Source of the DNA: Sphingomonas sp. FARSPH
GTDB taxonomy: Bacteria; Pseudomonadota; Alphaproteobacteria; Sphingomonadales; Sphingomonadaceae
Reading direction: 5' to 3'
Assembly (NCBI RefSeq): GCF_003355005.1
Contig: NZ_CP029985.1
Coordinates: forward strand, 1,045,001-1,109,000
DNA: 64,000 nt
The notes below the pieces were generated by a model. That model was not told the DNA's origin. It saw only the letters and a list, made by a program, of their open reading frames with translations, and made no database searches. The stretch's first letter is position 1. The number at the start of each line of letters is the position of its first letter. The position numbers and the translations under genes were made by a program. This document shows positions 32,408-40,340 of the stretch, piece after piece.

Positions 32408-33405
32408 TATCGTCCCCCCTGCTCGACCTGCTGCGGATGCAGCGAAAGCCCGGCGCGATGCGGGCGCAGCGATCCCCACCAGGTCAGCGGGTTGAGCGTC
32501 GCGTCGCCATCGAGGCTGAAGGTGATGAACTCCGCACGGCCGCCAAGGTTCTCGTACGGCACGGGGCCGCCGAGGCCGAGCTGGCTGAGCGGGAAGCGGC
32601 TGTCAGCCGACCGGTCGCGATTGTCACCCATCAGGAAGACATGGTCGGCGGGAATCCGGATCGGCCCATAATTGTCGCCTGGGCTGTCGGGGTCGAGATC
32701 GACGGTGTCGTATCGGCGGCCGTTGGGCAGCGTTTCGGTGACGATCGGCAGATGGCAGACATAGCCCGTGCCGTCCGGCGCCGGCCGCTTCGCCCCGAAA
32801 TAGTCGCTCTCGCTGCACGGGCTGTTGGTATCGACCGGAATGTCGACATAATGCAGCGGCCCGCGCTCGACCGGCTTGCCGTTCAGGATCACCGTGCCGC
32901 CGCGCACCGCCAGCGTGTCGCCCGGCAGGCCGATGACGCGCTTGATGTAATCGTTGTGCGTGCCCGGCGGCGTGACGATGACGACGTCGCCACGCGTCGG
33001 CAGCCGGCCGAGCAGGCGCCCGTGGATGAAGGGCAGGCCGACGCTCCAGCTGTCCTCGTGCTTGCGCAGCACCACCGCATTGAAGATCGCGACCGGGTCG
33101 GGGATCGTCGGCGACACGAACGACCAGCCATAGACGAATTTCGACACGACCAGCCGGTCGCCGATCCTGAGGCCCGGCAGCATCGATTCGGACGGGATGT
33201 AGAACGGCTTGGCGATGAAGCTGTGGAAGCCGAGCACGATCAGCACCAGCCAGAAGATGCCCTTGATCTCGCCCCACCAGTCGGTGCCCTTCTTCGCGGG
33301 CGGGCTGTCCGTCGCGGCTGCGGGCGCGGACGCCGGCGTGTGGGGCGTGGGGGTCTGGGGGTTACGCTCGGCCGTCTCGCTGGTGTCCAACACCGCTTCC
33401 TTCAT
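32407..33405 (-). CDS. lepB: Signal peptidase I
   Basis: Inner-membrane serine protease that removes Sec and Tat signal peptides. The 332-residue protein has a disordered Pro/Thr-rich N-terminus, one transmembrane helix (about 48-64), the catalytic Ser74 in YIPSESMLPGL, the general-base Lys155 in DYIKRVIGLPGD and the C-terminal box FLMGDNRDRSADSR. It contains an insertion of about 60 residues before the last box, common in this family. It overlaps acpS upstream (ATGA) and the AI-2E gene downstream. Confidence 0.96.
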   Translation of the reverse strand: MKEAVLDTSETAERNPQTPTPHTPASAPAAATDSPPAKKGTDWWGEIKGIFWLVLIVLGFHSFIAKPFYIPSESMLPGLRIGDRLVVSKFVYGWSFVSPTIPDPVAIFNAVVLRKHEDSWSVGLPFIHGRLLGRLPTRGDVVIVTPPGTHNDYIKRVIGLPGDTLAVRGGTVILNGKPVERGPLHYVDIPVDTNSPCSESDYFGAKRPAPDGTGYVCHLPIVTETLPNGRRYDTVDLDPDSPGDNYGPIRIPADHVFLMGDNRDRSADSRFPLSQLGLGGPVPYENLGGRAEFITFSLDGDATLNPLTWWGSLRPHRAGLSLHPQQVEQGGR

Positions 33406-33812
33406 GCCTTGGGGTCGGGGATCGCCTCGATCACCACGAAGGCCTGCGCCCAGGGGTGATCGTCGGTCAGGGTCAGGTGGATGCGTGCGACGTGGCCTTC
33501 GGGGACCATCGCGTCAAGGCGTTCCTTCGCCCCGCCGGTCAGCGCAAGCGTCGGCGCGCCCGAGGGGGCATTGACGACGCCGATGTCCCTCATGAACACG
33601 CCGCGCTTGAATCCGGTGCCGACCGCCTTGGAAAACGCCTCCTTCGCGGCGAACCGCTTGGCGAGCGTGCCGGCCTTGGTGAACGGCCGCCGCGCCGCGC
33701 GGTCGAGTTCGGCATCGGTGAACACGCGCTGCTCGAATCGCGCGCCGAACCGGTCGAGCGACGCCTGGATCCGCTCGATATTGCACAGGTCAGAACCCAG
33801 ACCGATGATCAC
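33402..33812 (-). CDS. acpS: Holo-[acyl-carrier-protein] synthase
   Basis: AcpS transfers the 4'-phosphopantetheine arm from CoA to acyl carrier protein. The 136-residue protein begins IIGLGSDLCNIERI with the Mg-binding Asp8 and has the second motif RFAAKEAFSKAVGTGF with Glu58. Two consecutive GTG codons (33815 and 33812) follow a GGAGGA site; the second is used since it gives the usual start. The region upstream is a long repeat, so no earlier start is credible. The longer open frame to 34163 is repeat-derived. Confidence 0.95.
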   Translation of the reverse strand: MIIGLGSDLCNIERIQASLDRFGARFEQRVFTDAELDRAARRPFTKAGTLAKRFAAKEAFSKAVGTGFKRGVFMRDIGVVNAPSGAPTLALTGGAKERLDAMVPEGHVARIHLTLTDDHPWAQAFVVIEAIPDPKA

Positions 33813-33820
33813 CACCCAAG

Positions 33821-34018
33821 TCCTCCCCGCTTCGCGGGGAGGGGGACCGCCCGGCGCAGCCGGGTGGTGGAGGGGCAGCCCAAGGCGACGACGCTGCTTG
33901 GTCGCCCCCCCACCACGCCCTGCGGGCGAGCAATGGACCGGATGGCCTCCGGCCATCCTCGAACGCGCGGAGCGCGTTCGACCCAATCGCTCCCCCTTCC
34001 CGCGGAGCGGGGAGGATT
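33821..34018. repeat. Family A repeat with a nested hairpin insertion
   Basis: The outer parts match family A: CCTCCCCGCTTCGCGGGGAGG at the left, GGTGGAGGGGCAGCC inside, and CCGCGGAGCGGGGAGG at the right. About 60 extra bases interrupt the right arm and contain two perfect hairpins: GGATGGCC-TCC-GGCCATCC (33940-33958) and CGAACGCGC-GGA-GCGCGTTCG (33960-33980). The whole fills the pdxJ-acpS space and lies directly against the acpS ribosome site. Confidence 0.75.
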
Positions 34019-34029
34019 GGCGGTCCCGT

Positions 34030-34758
34030 TCACCGCGCCGCGTCCATCTCGGCGCGCATCCGGCGCACCGCCTCGTCCAGCCCGACGAACAATGCCTCGC
34101 CGACCAGGAAATGGCCGATGTTGAGCTCGCGCACCTGCGGGATCGCCGCGATCGGCCCGACATTGTCGAACGTCAGACCGTGCCCCGCATGCACCTCGAT
34201 CCCGTTCTTCGCGGCCAGCGCCGCGGCGTCGGAAAGCCGGCGCAGCTCCGCGGTGCGGCCCTCGCCGTCCAGCTCGGCGTAGCGGCCGGTGTGCAGCTCG
34301 ACCACCGGCGCGCCCAGCCGGATCGCGGCATCGATCTGGCTCGCATCGGGCTCGATGAACAACGACACGCGCACCCCTGCCGCGCGCAGGCTCGCGACCA
34401 TCGGTGCGAGGTGATCGAACTGGCCCGCCGCATCCAGCCCCCCCTCGGTGGTACGCTCCTCGCGCTTTTCCGGCACGATGCACGCGGCATGCGGGCGATG
34501 GCGCAGCGCGATGCCCAGCATCTCGTCGGTCGCCGCCATTTCGAGGTTGAGCGGGATCGTCAGCTCGGCCGACAACCGCGCGATGTCCTGGTCGGTGATA
34601 TGCCGGCGATCCTCGCGCAGGTGCGCGGTGATGCCGTCCGCGCCCGCCTCGGCGGCGAGCAAGGCGGCACGCACCGGATCGGGATAGCCGCTGCCGCGCG
34701 CGTTGCGCACGGTCGCGACATGGTCGATGTTGACGCCCAGGCGAAGATCGTCGTTCAT
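34030..34758 (-). CDS. pdxJ: Pyridoxine 5'-phosphate synthase
   Basis: PdxJ condenses 1-deoxy-xylulose-5-phosphate with 3-amino-1-hydroxyacetone phosphate, the ring-closing step of DXP-dependent vitamin B6 synthesis. The 242-residue TIM barrel shows LGVNIDHVATVRNARG (residues 7-22), DGITAHLREDRRHI, NLEMAAT, CIVPEKREERTTEGGLD and the C-terminal LNIGHFLVGEALFVGL, all hallmarks. It overlaps the upstream membrane-protein gene by four bases and is followed by a repeat before acpS. Confidence 0.97.
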   Translation of the reverse strand: MNDDLRLGVNIDHVATVRNARGSGYPDPVRAALLAAEAGADGITAHLREDRRHITDQDIARLSAELTIPLNLEMAATDEMLGIALRHRPHAACIVPEKREERTTEGGLDAAGQFDHLAPMVASLRAAGVRVSLFIEPDASQIDAAIRLGAPVVELHTGRYAELDGEGRTAELRRLSDAAALAAKNGIEVHAGHGLTFDNVGPIAAIPQVRELNIGHFLVGEALFVGLDEAVRRMRAEMDAAR

Positions 34759-35243
34759 TGCCTTCTTCCCGTACCTGCGAAATACGCCAGCGCCGCGGCC
34801 GACCCCAGACCGGCGACCGCCTGCATCGCGGGCCTGCCGGGCGACAGCAGCACCAGCGCGGCGCCATCGATCGCGGTCATCGTCGCGGCAAGCCCCAGAT
34901 AGCGCGTGCCGCCGCCGGCCCACCACAGGCCGACGAAATGCAGCCCGACCAGCACGCCGACCACCGGCAACAGGTAGGCGCTCAGCCCGAACCGGGCGAG
35001 CATCGCCTGCGCCAGCGCGATCGCGGCGAATTCCGCGATCACCGCGATCCGATAGCGCGGCATGCGAAACAGCCCGGTGCGCGGCTCGTCCATCCGCCAC
35101 GCGCGCCACAACAGCGCGCCGATCACGACGAACCCCAGCCCGCCGACGAGATAGCACCACGGCAGCGGCAGCGCCGTTGCGCCCAGGACGAGCCACAGGC
35201 CCGCGAATACCAGACCGATCGCCCGACCGGTGAAGGCGCTCAC
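34755..35243 (-). CDS. Small membrane protein, function unknown
   Basis: A 162-residue protein with four to six hydrophobic segments spread along its whole length (for example GLVFAGLWLVLGATALPL, YLVGGLGFVVIGALLW, AYLLPVVGVLVGLHFVGLWW). No motif is recognised. The start is a GTG at 35243 overlapping the stop of the serine hydrolase gene (GTGA), and its stop overlaps the pdxJ start, so it sits in the middle of a tightly coupled pyrE-hydrolase-membrane-pdxJ run. Confidence 0.7.
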   Translation of the reverse strand: MSAFTGRAIGLVFAGLWLVLGATALPLPWCYLVGGLGFVVIGALLWRAWRMDEPRTGLFRMPRYRIAVIAEFAAIALAQAMLARFGLSAYLLPVVGVLVGLHFVGLWWAGGGTRYLGLAATMTAIDGAALVLLSPGRPAMQAVAGLGSAAALAYFAGTGRRQ

Positions 35244-36298
35244 GAACAGGCCACCGCGGACAGCAGGTCGTAGGTGAAGCCCTTGCCCTCCCACACCTCG
35301 CCGAACTTGAAATCGTCGGACGAGCGGTTGGTGAAGACGATCACGACCAGATCGTCGTCGGGCAGGATGAAGTTGCGCGCTTGGATGCCATAGATTTCGC
35401 CGTCGCGCTGCACGATTCGCTTGGGCGCGGCGCAGCCCTTGAACCTGCCGGGGAACACCCATTGGCCCAGCGCCTGGTAGCTGCCGTTGCCTTCGGGCGT
35501 CCACAATGCCTTGAGGCCGGCGGGCGGCAGCAGCTTGCCCGTCATCAGCGCGCGATCGAACGCGAAGACCGCCGGCGCGGAACCGATCAGACCGCCCGCC
35601 GCGCCCCAGTTGGCCAGCGTCAGCGCGGGCTCCGCTTTGCCCGCGACGAAGCCGGGAACACCCACTTCGCCGGCACGCGCCATCGCCATGCCTCGCGGCC
35701 AGACGGTATCGGTGCGCACGTCGTCGATGACGATCGACGCCGCGACCAGATAGTCGCAATTGTTGTAATGGAACGCCGCCCCCGGCGTCGCGGGCCGCGA
35801 CAGGCAATAGCCAAGGTCCGGCGCCGCGGCGCGGTAGAAGCCGGGCACGCCGGCGGCGTCGGCGGGGGTCGCGTCCGGGTCGGCCAGGCCGCTGTGATGC
35901 GTCAGCAACTGCCGGAGCGTCGTCGCGCCAAGTGCCGGCTGCTTTGCCGCGACGCCGAGCGGCGTATCGAGCTGATCGCCATCCGCCGCCACCGCCATGA
36001 CGGCGAAGACCTGCTTGGTGATCGACGCGAGCCGCCAGCGCTCGCCGGCCTTGTGCGCCGCGCCGCCCGCCGGATCGATCGTGCCATAGCCGCGGTCGAG
36101 CAGGATGCGATCGCCCTTGGCGATCAGCACCTCGCCGGCCAGCTTGTATTGCGTAGCGGTCTCGTCCGCCCGCTCCTCCACCGTTCGTGCTGAGCTTGTC
36201 GAAGGGCGTGTCGCGGGCGGTGCGCTCTGCGGCCGTGTTTCGACAGGCTCGGCACGAACGGCGAAGAGGATCGCCAGCGCGGCGAGGAGCCCGATCAC
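35240..36298 (-). CDS. Beta-lactamase-fold serine hydrolase (class C/esterase type)
   Basis: A 352-residue penicillin-binding-protein-like hydrolase. The catalytic Ser-x-x-Lys is in WRLASITKQVFAV (about residue 88), and YNNCDYL supplies the Tyr-x-Asn-like element. Such proteins are esterases, peptidases or beta-lactamases; the role is unknown. The N-terminus is a hydrophobic signal-like segment (VIGLLAALAILFAV), then 27 or so residues translated from a family C repeat, then the mature domain. Start is a GTG at 36298 overlapping the pyrE stop. A longer upstream ORF (to 37462) is spurious. Confidence 0.85.
   Translation of the reverse strand: MIGLLAALAILFAVRAEPVETRPQSAPPATRPSTSSARTVEERADETATQYKLAGEVLIAKGDRILLDRGYGTIDPAGGAAHKAGERWRLASITKQVFAVMAVAADGDQLDTPLGVAAKQPALGATTLRQLLTHHSGLADPDATPADAAGVPGFYRAAAPDLGYCLSRPATPGAAFHYNNCDYLVAASIVIDDVRTDTVWPRGMAMARAGEVGVPGFVAGKAEPALTLANWGAAGGLIGSAPAVFAFDRALMTGKLLPPAGLKALWTPEGNGSYQALGQWVFPGRFKGCAAPKRIVQRDGEIYGIQARNFILPDDDLVVIVFTNRSSDDFKFGEVWEGKGFTYDLLSAVACS
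36180..36260. repeat. Family C palindromic repeat inside a coding sequence
   Basis: CCGTTCGTGCTGAGCTTGTC at one end and GACAGGCTCGGCACGAACGG at the other match the element at 27407-27488. It lies wholly within the serine hydrolase gene, between the signal-like segment and the mature domain, and its length keeps the frame open (27 codons). Confidence 0.8.
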
Positions 36299-36876
36299 GC
36301 CGCCCGGCTCCCCGGCTTGATCGCGGGGATCGCCGCCAGGTCCGGCGGCAGCGCGTCCGCCGCGTAGGTCGGCACGTCCAGCCGGATCAGCGGGAAGAAG
36401 GGCACGCCGATATCGGCGCTGCCGTTCGACCGGTCGACCAGCGCCGCGCCCGCGATGACGCGCCCGCCCGCCGCCTCGATCGCCAGAATCGCCTCGCGCG
36501 AGCTCAGACCCGTTGTGACGACGTCCTCCATCATCAGCACCGCCTGCCCCTGCTCCAGCCGGAAACCGCGGCGCAGTTCGAACGTGCCGGTCGGCCGCTC
36601 GACGAACATCGCGGGCACGCCCAGCGCGCGCGCCATTTCGTGGCCTGCGATCACGCCGCCCATCGCGGGCGAGACGACAGCGCTGATCTGACCACGCAGT
36701 TCGGCGGGGATGCGCTGCGCCAATGCCTCGCTCAGCCGCGCGGCCCGGCGCGGGTCCATCAGCACGCGCGCGCATTGCAGGTAGCGCGACGAGCGCAGAC
36801 CCGACGACAGGACGAAATGCCCTTCCAGCAGCGCGTCGGCGGCACGGAATTCGGCAAGGACGTCGTCGTCGGTCAT
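36295..36876 (-). CDS. pyrE: Orotate phosphoribosyltransferase
   Basis: Joins orotate and PRPP to give OMP in pyrimidine synthesis. The 193-residue length is normal. The PRPP-binding loop is AVLMMEDVVTTGLSSREAI (about 112-130), and FVLSSGLRSSRYLQC near the N-terminus is the orotate/5'-phosphate region. The ATG at 36876 starts the minus-strand operon that runs through the serine hydrolase to pdxJ. The 260-base divergent gap to coxB must hold promoters for both directions. Confidence 0.95.
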   Translation of the reverse strand: MTDDDVLAEFRAADALLEGHFVLSSGLRSSRYLQCARVLMDPRRAARLSEALAQRIPAELRGQISAVVSPAMGGVIAGHEMARALGVPAMFVERPTGTFELRRGFRLEQGQAVLMMEDVVTTGLSSREAILAIEAAGGRVIAGAALVDRSNGSADIGVPFFPLIRLDVPTYAADALPPDLAAIPAIKPGSRAA

Positions 36877-36989
36877 CGGCTTTCCTCGGCTGCGGCCCTG
36901 AAGCTGCGGGCGGTGCGTCGGATCGCGTCCATAGGACCACGCCCGGCAGAGGCCAAGCACCCCCGCGCCGCCTTTTCGCAGCGTTACGC

Positions 36990-37018
36990 TTGAGACAGGG
37001 CTGGCCGCCGCGTATAGG
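36990..37018 (+). promoter_or_regulatory. Candidate promoter of the cox operon
   Basis: TTGAGA (36990-36995) and TATAGG (37013-37018) are separated by exactly 17 bases, a good sigma-70 layout, about 118 bases before the coxB start. It is the best match I see in the pyrE-coxB gap. Confidence 0.55.
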
Positions 37019-37136
37019 TCGTGACAAAAGGGGCGCGACAGGCGTGCCGACAACGGCCACGCGCCGACCGGAACGACGGGCGATCCGGCCCGAAGGCCGC
37101 GACAGGACGAGGGCACTGAACGGGGTGACGACACAG

Positions 37137-38300
37137 ATGCGCAACAGGATCAGGGGGATGGCGCTGGCCGCCGGGCTGGCGCTCGCGGGCCTTGGGGCGA
37201 TCCCCGCCGGCGCGGCCGCGCCGCAGGCCGCCGCGGGCCCCGGCAACGTTTCGACCATCGCGCCGACGACGGCGAAGGCGGCCGCCCCCGCGGCGCCCGC
37301 CTCGCCGGTGCTGGCGATGGACGGCGCGCCGGCGATGACCGCGGCGGCCGACGTCGGCCACCCGATCGACGGCCGCATCGGCCTGCAGCCGCAGGTGACG
37401 ACGAACGGCCAGTTCGCGCACTGGATGCACGACAGCATCCTGTTGCCGCTCATCTCGATCATCTCGATCTTCGTGCTGCTGCTGCTCGTCTGGGTGGTGA
37501 TCCGCTATCGCCGCGCGGCCAACCCGATCCCGTCGAAGACCAGCCACAACACCTTCATCGAGGTTTTGTGGACGCTCGCCCCCGTCGTCATCCTGGTGCT
37601 GATCGCGATCCCGTCGATCGGCTTGCTCCAGGCGCAGTTCAAGCCGGCGCCCGCGGGCGCGGTGACGCTGAAGGCGATCGGCAACCAATGGTACTGGAGC
37701 TACCAATATCCGGACAACGGCGGGTTCGAAGTCACCGCCAACCTGCTGAAGGAAAAGGGCGATCCGACGCTCGCCCCCGGCGCGCGCTATCGCACCGACG
37801 CCGACGGCCCGCGCCTGCTCGCGGTCGACAACCGCATCGTGCTGCCCGTCGGCGTGCCGATCCGGCTGATCACCACGTCGCAGGACGTTATCCACAGCTG
37901 GGCGGTCCCCGCCTTCTGGATCAAGCTCGACGCGGTGCCCGGCCGCCTCAACGAGACGAGCTTCACGATCAAGCAGCCCGGCCTCTATTTCGGCCAGTGC
38001 TCCGAACTGTGCGGCGCGCGCCACGCCTTCATGCCGATCGCGGTCGAGGCGGTGCCTCCGGCCGAGTTCGCCGCCTGGGTGAAGGCGAAGGGCGGCACGA
38101 TGCCGGGCGCGAAGGCGCCGTCCGACAAGGTGATCCCGCAGCCGGGCGCCGACGGCTCCGCCGCCAAGGCGGCGGAGGCGAAGGCCGCCGACGCCGCCAC
38201 CGGCCCGGTCGACAATGCGACCGCCGCCGCTCCCACCAAATCGCCCACCACTTCGCAGGGTGCGACCGCCAACGGGGCGGTCGGCAACGCGGGACAGTAA
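37137..38300 (+). CDS. coxB: Cytochrome c oxidase subunit II
   Basis: Carries the CuA centre that accepts electrons from cytochrome c. The 387-residue protein has a signal peptide (1-26), an Ala/Pro-rich linker, two transmembrane helices (about 100-122 and 140-160), the aromatic cluster GNQWYWSYQYP, and the CuA ligands in HSWAVPAF and GQCSELCGARHAFM. An unusual low-complexity Ala/Lys/Thr tail of some 60 residues follows the cupredoxin domain. ATG at 37137; a GTG 12 bases upstream is a weaker alternative. One base separates its stop from the ctaD start. Confidence 0.96.
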   Translation: MRNRIRGMALAAGLALAGLGAIPAGAAAPQAAAGPGNVSTIAPTTAKAAAPAAPASPVLAMDGAPAMTAAADVGHPIDGRIGLQPQVTTNGQFAHWMHDSILLPLISIISIFVLLLLVWVVIRYRRAANPIPSKTSHNTFIEVLWTLAPVVILVLIAIPSIGLLQAQFKPAPAGAVTLKAIGNQWYWSYQYPDNGGFEVTANLLKEKGDPTLAPGARYRTDADGPRLLAVDNRIVLPVGVPIRLITTSQDVIHSWAVPAFWIKLDAVPGRLNETSFTIKQPGLYFGQCSELCGARHAFMPIAVEAVPPAEFAAWVKAKGGTMPGAKAPSDKVIPQPGADGSAAKAAEAKAADAATGPVDNATAAAPTKSPTTSQGATANGAVGNAGQ

Positions 38301-38301
38301 G

Positions 38302-39972
38302 ATGACCGATACCGCACTCCACGCCCCCCACGGCGCCGCGTTCGTCGCGCACGACGACCACGCGCATCACGATGCCGATCACAAGCCCGGCTTCTTCGCG
38401 CGCTGGTTCATGTCCACCAACCACAAGGACATCGGCACGCTCTACCTGATCTTCGCGATCGTCGCGGGGATCATCGGCGGCGCGATCTCCGGCCTGATGC
38501 GCGCCGAACTCGCCAAGCCCGGCATCCAGTATCTGGTCGGCTGGTCCAACTGGCTGCCCGGCGGCGACGGCGGGCTCGACCATGCGCTGCACCTGTGGAA
38601 CGTGCTGATCACCGCGCACGGCCTCATCATGGTGTTCTTCATGGTGATGCCCGCGATGATCGGCGGCTTCGGCAACTGGTTCGTGCCGATCATGATCGGC
38701 GCGCCGGACATGGCGTTCCCGCGGATGAACAACGTCAGCTTCTGGCTGCTCATCCCGGCGTTCACCTTGCTGCTCGCCTCGCCCTTCTTCGGCGGCGCCG
38801 GCACCGGCTGGACGGTCTACGCCCCGCTGTCGACCTATGGCGAGCCCGGACCGTCGGTGGACATGGCGATCCTGTCGCTCCACCTCGCCGGCGCATCGTC
38901 GATCCTGGGTGCGATCAACTTCATCACCACCATCTTCAACATGCGCGCGCCGGGCATGACGCTGCACAAGATGCCGCTGTTCGTCTGGTCGGTGCTCGTC
39001 ACCGCCTTCCTGCTGCTGCTCGCGCTGCCGGTGCTCGCCGCGGCGATCACGATGCTGCTGACCGACCGCAACTTCGGCACGACCTTCTTCGACCCCGCCG
39101 GCGGCGGCGACCCGATCCTGTACCAGCATCTGTTCTGGTTCTTCGGCCACCCCGAAGTGTACATCATGATCCTGCCGGGCTTCGGTATCGTCAGCCAGAT
39201 CATCGCGACGTTCAGCCGCAAGCCCGTCTTCGGCTATCTCGGCATGGCCTATGCCATGGTCGCGATCGGCGTCGTCGGCTTCGTCGTGTGGGCGCACCAC
39301 ATGTTCGTCACCGGCCTCAGCGTGAACGTGAAGATGTACTTCACCGCCGCCACCATGGTGATCGCGGTGCCGACCGGCATCAAGATCTTCAGCTGGATCG
39401 CGACGATGTGGGGCGGGTCGCTGACCTTCAAGACCCCTATGGTCTGGGCGATCGGCTTCATCTTCATGTTCACCGTCGGCGGCGTCACCGGCGTCGTGCT
39501 CGCCAATGGCGGCATCGACGACTACATGCAGGACACGTACTATGTGGTGGCGCACTTCCACTACGTGCTGTCGCTGGGCGCGGTGTTCGGCCTGTTCGCC
39601 GGCTTCTATTATTGGTTCCCGAAGATGTTCGGGAAGATGTACAACGAGTTCCTCGGCCAGCTGCACTTCTGGGTGTTCTTCGTCGGCGTGAACGTGCTGT
39701 TCTTCCCGATGCACTTCCTGGGGCTCCAGGGGATGCCGCGCCGCTATCCGGACTATCCGGACGCCTATGCGACGTGGAACGCGCTGGCGACGCACGGCTA
39801 TGAGATCATGGCCGCCGGCATGGCGATCTTCTTCGTCAACGTCATCTACTCGCTGATCGCCGGGCCGAAGGCGCCGGACAATCCGTGGGGCGAAGGCGCG
39901 ACGACGCTGGAGTGGACTTTGTCCTCGCCGCCGCCGTACCACCAGTTCGAGACCCTGCCGAAGATCGATTGA
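38302..39972 (+). CDS. ctaD: Cytochrome c oxidase subunit I
   Basis: The 556-residue catalytic subunit with twelve transmembrane helices that holds haem a and the haem a3-CuB site. Visible ligands are the haem a His in TAHGLIMVFF, the CuB His-Tyr pair in FWFFGHPEVYIMILPGFG, the CuB histidines VWAHHMF, and HFHYVLSLG for haem a3/a. The K-channel and D-channel motifs (for example MGGFGNWF-type IGGFGNWFVP) are present, so it is a type A oxidase. Its stop is followed within four bases by a structured element, and the normal downstream partner ctaB is displaced by about 4.7 kb. Confidence 0.97.
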   Translation: MTDTALHAPHGAAFVAHDDHAHHDADHKPGFFARWFMSTNHKDIGTLYLIFAIVAGIIGGAISGLMRAELAKPGIQYLVGWSNWLPGGDGGLDHALHLWNVLITAHGLIMVFFMVMPAMIGGFGNWFVPIMIGAPDMAFPRMNNVSFWLLIPAFTLLLASPFFGGAGTGWTVYAPLSTYGEPGPSVDMAILSLHLAGASSILGAINFITTIFNMRAPGMTLHKMPLFVWSVLVTAFLLLLALPVLAAAITMLLTDRNFGTTFFDPAGGGDPILYQHLFWFFGHPEVYIMILPGFGIVSQIIATFSRKPVFGYLGMAYAMVAIGVVGFVVWAHHMFVTGLSVNVKMYFTAATMVIAVPTGIKIFSWIATMWGGSLTFKTPMVWAIGFIFMFTVGGVTGVVLANGGIDDYMQDTYYVVAHFHYVLSLGAVFGLFAGFYYWFPKMFGKMYNEFLGQLHFWVFFVGVNVLFFPMHFLGLQGMPRRYPDYPDAYATWNALATHGYEIMAAGMAIFFVNVIYSLIAGPKAPDNPWGEGATTLEWTLSSPPPYHQFETLPKID

Positions 39973-39975
39973 CGG

Positions 39976-40040
39976 CGAGGGCCAGCGTCGCAAGCAGGCT
40001 TGCGACGCGATGCGAGCGGCAAACCGCTCGCAGGCCCTCG
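39976..40040 (+). other. Three-way-junction structured element after ctaD
   Basis: A perfect 8-bp outer stem CGAGGGCC (39976-39983) / GGCCCTCG (40033-40040) encloses two perfect hairpins: GCGTCGCAAGC (39985-39995) / GCTTGCGACGC (39998-40008) and GCGAGCGG (40012-40019) / CCGCTCGC (40024-40031) with a CAAA loop. All three stems are mismatch-free and the junction linkers are one, three and one base. It could be an RNA structure that stabilises or processes the cox message, or a repeat element; which cannot be told from one copy. Confidence 0.7.
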
Positions 40041-40070
40041 GCCCGGCCGACGCGGCCCCGCCGCGATCGA

Positions 40071-40095
40071 CGTCACGGGATTAACTCCCGTGACG
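40071..40095 (+). other. Isolated perfect hairpin
   Basis: CGTCACGGGA (40071-40080) and TCCCGTGACG (40086-40095) form a perfect 10-bp stem with a TTAAC loop. It stands between the three-way junction element and the terminator and has no T tract of its own. It may be an mRNA stabiliser or a protein-binding site. Confidence 0.55.
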
Positions 40096-40113
40096 GGCAA
40101 ACTAAGCAAGACG

Positions 40114-40143
40114 AAGCCCCGGAGCGTCCCTCCGGGGCTTTGT
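40114..40143 (+). terminator. Strong intrinsic terminator downstream of ctaD
   Basis: AAGCCCCGGAG (40114-40124) pairs with CTCCGGGGCTT (40130-40140) across a five-base loop and is followed by TTGTTGTT. It would end the coxB-ctaD transcript before the DUF1800 gene, leaving the remaining cox genes to be expressed from another promoter. Confidence 0.85.
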
Positions 40144-40340
40144 TGTTAACCCGCCCCTCCAACGCCCCAGCCTCACACGCCGGAGGCGCTTTTCGTCCAC
40201 CCTACGACCAGTCCGGTCCCTTTTGCGCCAGTCCGAGCGGCGTTCACTTTATTCGGTAACACTTTGAAGGATATGAACCAGCGTATCTTCGATGCGCCGG
40301 CGGGTGGGTGCTGGCGTGCGGGGCGGGGACTCGAACATCA

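Noticed and set aside
33402..34163. A 253-codon reading of acpS
   Set aside because: The added N-terminal part is translation of the palindromic repeat at 33821-34018; the AcpS fold starts at the GTG pair at 33812/33815.
35240..37462. A single 740-codon minus-strand frame covering the serine hydrolase, pyrE and the coxB upstream region
   Set aside because: Only the part from the GTG at 36298 has protein character; the rest is antisense or out of frame to pyrE and coxB.
38029..39993. A 654-codon minus-strand open frame opposite ctaD
   Set aside because: It is antisense to the cytochrome oxidase subunit I gene, and its product is His/Asp/Glu-rich low-complexity sequence with no recognisable fold.
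39973..40095. A tRNA or other standard RNA gene suggested by the nested hairpins after ctaD
   Set aside because: There is no acceptor-stem, T-loop or anticodon-loop pattern, and the stems do not have tRNA lengths.
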